From a bacterium (lineage in GTDB: Bacteria; Fidelibacterota; Marinisomatia; Marinisomatales; JAHJCW01): 17,148 nucleotides of DNA. The position numbers and the translations under genes were made by a program. Of the stretch, positions 14,810 through 17,148 are shown piece after piece. The stretch's first letter is position 1; each line of letters opens with the position of its first letter. Where the stretch lies: the NCBI GenBank assembly GCA_018812885.1, contig JAHJCW010000105.1, forward strand, positions 1 to 17,148, read 5' to 3'. The notes beneath the pieces are model-generated. The model searched no databases, was not told the origin of the DNA, and worked only from the letters and a program-made list of their open reading frames with translations.

Positions 14810-14825
14810 ATTTTGCTAACTAAAC
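14810..14825 (+). promoter_or_regulatory. shared 16-nt leader motif, copy 2
   Basis: ATTTTGCTAACTAAAC lies directly before the CGGAGG ribosome site of the symporter gene and is identical to the minus-strand sequence at 6219-6234. A shorter relative, TTTTTGCTAAACC (minus strand, 14719-14731), lies 40 nt before the penicillin-acylase start. The divergent region is thus bordered by inverted versions. Confidence 0.4.
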
Positions 14826-14838
14826 CGGAGGAAATACT

Positions 14839-16257
14839 ATGAATCCATGGGATCTTGATGTAAATCTGCGATTTGTTGTACTAGATTTTTTATATTTAAG
14901 TGCTTTTTTAATGATTGGGACGATGCTCCGTCGCTATGTAAAATTTTTCCAGACGTATTTAATTCCAAATAATTTAATAGCCGGATTTCTTGCTCTAATA
15001 ATCGGCTCGCAAGGATTTGGATTAATTGATTTACAGTCAGATAGACTAATCTTATATGTATATCATTTTTTAGCGTTGACATTTATTGCACTAGGATTGA
15101 GACAGTCAAAAACCAATTGGACCAAAGGACCGGTTAGTAAAAGCATCGCTGCCCTTACATCTTATCTCATACAAGGTTCAATCGGATTAATTATAGTACT
15201 AATACTCGTTTATACAATTAAACCTGATCTTTTTCTTGGGATTGGTCTGTTATTACCGCTTGGATTCGGGATGGGTCCTGGTCTTGCTGCAACGATGGGA
15301 AACAGCTGGGATAATGAATTAGTTAAGTTAGGGTATGAAGCAGTTGGTGCCGGTCAAATTGGCCTAACATTTGCAACAATTGGCTACTTATACGCATTTT
15401 TTGGCGGTTTGGCGTTAATACAGTGGGGAATTCGCAACGGTAAAAGCAAACTTATAACAAATCTTGATAGCATCACCGATGATATGCGTAAAGGCGTGTA
15501 TAAAGACGGAAAACCTCCTGTCGCCGGGAAACTAACTTTAACAACAGAAGCTATTGAACCATTAGCATTCCAATTATCTTTAATCGGTTTAGTTTATTTA
15601 TTAACTTGGTTTGTTGTTAAATGGCTAACTACAATGATGGGAAATAGTCCTCAATTAGCGGGATTTGTAGGAACAATTTGGTCATTTCATTTTGTTATTG
15701 GTCTCTTAATTGCATTGGCAGTTCGGAAAATAATGGATATGTCAGGACGTTCATACGTGATCGATAAAGGCTTAATGAATCGTAGTATGGGAGTATTTGT
15801 AGATTTCTTAGTAATTGGCGCGGTTGCCGCTATTAGTTTCAAAATAGTTATGGATAATTGGGAAGCAATTGTAATCATGAGCGTTCTCGGAGGTCCTGCG
15901 ACAGGCTTTATGCTATATTGGACATCAAAGCGTGCTTTTGATGATTATCACTTTGAACGATTTATTGAACTTTGGGGTGAAATGACAGGTACGATAAATT
16001 CCGCATTAGTACTGCTTCGTGTAACGGATCCTGAGTTTGAGACACCGGTTGCAGAGGATGCAGTATATGGTAGTGGTATCTCCTTATTTTTAGGAATTCC
16101 AATGTTAATAGCACTTAATATTCCAATTGTAATGTATAAAAATGCAATAGAAGGCTATTGGGTAACACTTGGAATACTAATAGGTTATTGGATTCTCTTA
16201 TGGATTGTTTGGCGTGCAATCGGCTTTATTAAGTTCGGAAAACCTAAAGTATATTAA
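14839..16257 (+). CDS. sodium/glutamate symporter family (GltS-like) transporter
   Basis: A 472-residue inner-membrane carrier, probably sodium-coupled uptake of glutamate or a related acidic compound. It has about ten or more hydrophobic helices arranged as two halves. The first half contains IPNNLIAGFLALIIG, as in GltS proteins. The segment LLLPLGFGMGPGLAATMGNS at about 131-150 and the following YEAVGAGQIGLTFATIGYLYA match the pore-region repeat of GltS. The second half carries the parallel FVDFLVIGAVAAISF and the tail DAVYGSGISLFLGIPMLIALN. A soluble loop (about 197-235, KSKLITNLDSITDDMRKGVY) joins the halves. The protein is longer than E. coli GltS (about 400 residues). The ATG at 14839 has a strong GGAGG 8 nt upstream. 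No close operon partner; substrate is inferred from family only. Confidence 0.85.
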   Translation: MNPWDLDVNLRFVVLDFLYLSAFLMIGTMLRRYVKFFQTYLIPNNLIAGFLALIIGSQGFGLIDLQSDRLILYVYHFLALTFIALGLRQSKTNWTKGPVSKSIAALTSYLIQGSIGLIIVLILVYTIKPDLFLGIGLLLPLGFGMGPGLAATMGNSWDNELVKLGYEAVGAGQIGLTFATIGYLYAFFGGLALIQWGIRNGKSKLITNLDSITDDMRKGVYKDGKPPVAGKLTLTTEAIEPLAFQLSLIGLVYLLTWFVVKWLTTMMGNSPQLAGFVGTIWSFHFVIGLLIALAVRKIMDMSGRSYVIDKGLMNRSMGVFVDFLVIGAVAAISFKIVMDNWEAIVIMSVLGGPATGFMLYWTSKRAFDDYHFERFIELWGEMTGTINSALVLLRVTDPEFETPVAEDAVYGSGISLFLGIPMLIALNIPIVMYKNAIEGYWVTLGILIGYWILLWIVWRAIGFIKFGKPKVY

Positions 16258-16415
16258 AATATATTATAGCCAAGTTTATAGAAATAATATAGTAACTAAG
16301 TAGTTAGTTGTACGCGGGATCAATCTACTCTGAAGCTACGATTGACAAGCCGGATTTGTTGAAACAATTATTATTTTACATAATTGCCTGCATCTTATAG
16401 TGTAACGTATAGATG

Positions 16416-16499
16416 TACCCGGGACTGGACTTGAACCAGCACCTCCCAAGGGAGACTAGACCCTGAATCTAGCGCGTCTACCAATTCCGCCACCCGGGC
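16416..16499 (-). tRNA. tRNA-Leu, anticodon CAG
   Basis: The 84-nt class II tRNA folds on the minus strand. The acceptor stem is GCCCGGG with CCCGGGU and discriminator A; the first pair is a G1-U72 wobble. The D arm is GCG...CGC with AAUUGGUAGA. The anticodon stem CUAGA/UCUAG closes the loop UUCAGGG, giving anticodon CAG for CUG codons. The long variable arm is CUCCC-UU-GGGAG. The T arm carries GGTTCAAGTCC. The 3' CCA is not encoded (CAT follows the discriminator), so CCA must be added. It stands alone, divergent from smpB. Confidence 0.97.
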
Positions 16500-16518
16500 A
16501 AACAAAATAACCGCGAAA

Positions 16519-16546
16519 ATTACATTTTTATTCCTTCGATGAGCAA
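16519..16546 (-). promoter_or_regulatory. candidate tRNA-Leu promoter with GC-rich discriminator
   Basis: On the minus strand TTGCTC (16541-16546) and TGTAAT (16519-16524) are 16 bp apart, followed by a CGCGG stretch where transcription would start. GC-rich discriminators are typical of growth-rate-controlled stable-RNA promoters. The start would lie about 10-15 nt before the tRNA. Confidence 0.45.
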
Positions 16547-16553
16547 GGAATAA
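16528..16553. repeat. inverted repeat upstream of smpB, overlapping the tRNA-Leu promoter
   Basis: TTATTCCTT (16528-16536) and AAGGAATAA (16545-16553) form a perfect 9-bp stem around an 8-nt loop. No U-tract follows on the plus strand, so it does not look like a terminator. It overlaps the -35 of the tRNA promoter and begins 78 bp before the smpB start, so it could be an operator or leader structure. The role is unknown. The preceding 16258-16415 holds no feature I can support. Confidence 0.35.
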
Positions 16554-16605
16554 CCCCTTGAATTGAGAATAACTTAACTCGTACTTTTCACGTCGAGTAT
16601 TTGCC

Positions 16606-17055
16606 ATGAATGAAAAGATAATAGCGACAAACCGAAAAGCTTACCATGAATTTTTCATCTTAGATAAATTCGAAGCAGGGATAGAATTATTAGGAAGTGA
16701 AGTAAAAAGTTTGCGCGAGGGTAGTGGAAATCTTAAAGAAGGTTACGTTGTAATTCGAGATGGAAATGCTGTTTTGATTGGGGTGCACATCAGTCCTTAT
16801 TCGCATACAGGATTTCAAGGACATGACCCATTACGGGATAGGCAGTTACTATTAAATAAAAAGGAAATTATTAAACTTGTAAAAAAAGTATCTGAAAAAG
16901 GATTAACACTTATACCTTTACGATTGTATTTTAAGAATGGTTGGGTTAAAGTTGAAATTGGTCTTGCCAAGGGTAAGCATCATTATGATAAAAAGGATTC
17001 AATCAAAAAACGTGATATTAAACGAGAAACCGACAGAGAAGTGAGAAAACACTAA
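16606..17055 (+). CDS. smpB: SsrA-binding protein SmpB (trans-translation)
   Basis: SmpB binds the tRNA-like domain of tmRNA and delivers it to stalled ribosomes for trans-translation. The 149-residue sequence is complete and ordinary. The OB-fold core begins ATNRKAYHEFFILDKFEAGI, then ELLGSEVKSLREGSGNLKEGY (about 28-48), YSHTGFQGHDPLRDRQLLL (about 65-83) and LIPLRLYFKNGWVKVEIGLAKGK. The basic C-terminal tail HHYDKKDSIKKRDIKRETDREV reaches into the decoding site in characterised homologues. The ATG at 16606 fits the family N-terminus, although no strong ribosome site precedes it. Its stop overlaps the tyrS start by one base (TAATG), so the two are very likely cotranscribed and coupled. The tmRNA gene itself is not in this window. 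Confidence 0.97.
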   Translation: MNEKIIATNRKAYHEFFILDKFEAGIELLGSEVKSLREGSGNLKEGYVVIRDGNAVLIGVHISPYSHTGFQGHDPLRDRQLLLNKKEIIKLVKKVSEKGLTLIPLRLYFKNGWVKVEIGLAKGKHHYDKKDSIKKRDIKRETDREVRKH

Positions 17056-17148
17056 TGAAATTTATATCAGTAAAAGAACAGTTAAATATTATTAAACGAG
17101 GTACAGAAGAAATATTACCGGAAAATGAGTTAATTAATAAACTTGAAA
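17055..17148 (+). CDS. tyrS: tyrosine--tRNA ligase, N-terminal fragment cut by window edge
   Basis: Only 31 residues are visible, starting MKFISVKEQLNIIKRGTEEI followed by LPENELINKLE. This matches the usual N-terminus of bacterial tyrosyl-tRNA synthetases, where a helix with 'xxIxRGTEEIxPExELxxKL' precedes the catalytic domain. The ATG at 17055 shares its A with the TAA stop of smpB (TAATG). The HIGH/KMSKS motifs that would confirm it lie beyond the right edge. The enzyme attaches tyrosine to tRNA-Tyr in the cytoplasm. Confidence 0.85.
   Translation, partial: MKFISVKEQLNIIKRGTEEILPENELINKLE

Noticed and set aside
16395..16607. Minus-strand 70-residue open frame containing 'RVAELVDALDSGSS'
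   Set aside because: It is the translated tRNA-Leu gene, a well-known false protein seen in many annotations.
1..17148. Prophage, transposon, CRISPR or defence island
   Set aside because: No integrase, transposase, regularly spaced repeats or nuclease/methylase genes were seen; all large frames match envelope, metabolic or translation proteins.

Overview
The window reads as AT-rich chromosomal DNA from an uncultured-type member of the FCB (Fibrobacteres-Chlorobi-Bacteroidetes) superphylum. The main clue is the secreted metalloprotease at 3758-5497, which ends in a type IX secretion (T9SS) sorting domain with an FPNPFN start, a 'SSGVYY' strand and a Lys-rich end. The style of that domain, several outer-membrane barrels and a Bacteroidetes-type C69 dipeptidase fit a Marinimicrobia- or Ignavibacteria-like lineage. 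The exact phylum is an inference. There is no sign of phage, plasmid, transposase or CRISPR; the region looks like housekeeping genes mixed with envelope and secreted-protein genes.

Layout. 1-2037 (minus): proton-translocating NAD(P) transhydrogenase as three genes, pntAA-pntAB-pntB, with pntB cut by the left edge. 2345-3529 (minus): thiI, rhodanese-less. 3758-6206 (minus): a two-gene unit of an exported protein of unknown function and a T9SS-exported HEXXH metalloprotease. 6397-8007 (plus): an outer-membrane barrel with calcium-loop inserts. 8246-8674 (plus): a hotdog thioesterase, convergent with rpsT (8726-8983, minus). 9069-10673 (minus): C69 dipeptidase, divergent from an Omp85/D15 barrel protein (10827-12149, plus). 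12280-14679 (minus): penicillin-acylase-family hydrolase, divergent from a GltS-like sodium/glutamate symporter (14839-16257, plus). 16416-16499 (minus): tRNA-Leu(CAG). 16606-17055 (plus): smpB, overlapping the start of tyrS, which is cut by the right edge.

How the genes may work together. Four products act outside the cytoplasm on proteins, peptides or amides, or import amino acids: the T9SS metalloprotease, the C69 dipeptidase, the penicillin-acylase homologue and the GltS-like carrier. They fit a protein-scavenging lifestyle, although they are separate transcription units. thiI, rpsT, tRNA-Leu, smpB and tyrS belong to translation.

Non-coding DNA is the least routine part. Two copies of a two-hairpin intergenic repeat (2275-2342 and 12214-12278) keep their stems while the stem sequences differ. 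Each lies 1-2 bp after a stop codon and is followed by an intrinsic terminator. A third stop-codon-abutting hairpin (8684-8723) shares the ATTCCC/GGGAAT core. A 28-bp perfect palindrome lies at 3711-3738, and a 16-nt leader motif is shared by two unlinked genes. I did not find a clearly new multi-gene system here.
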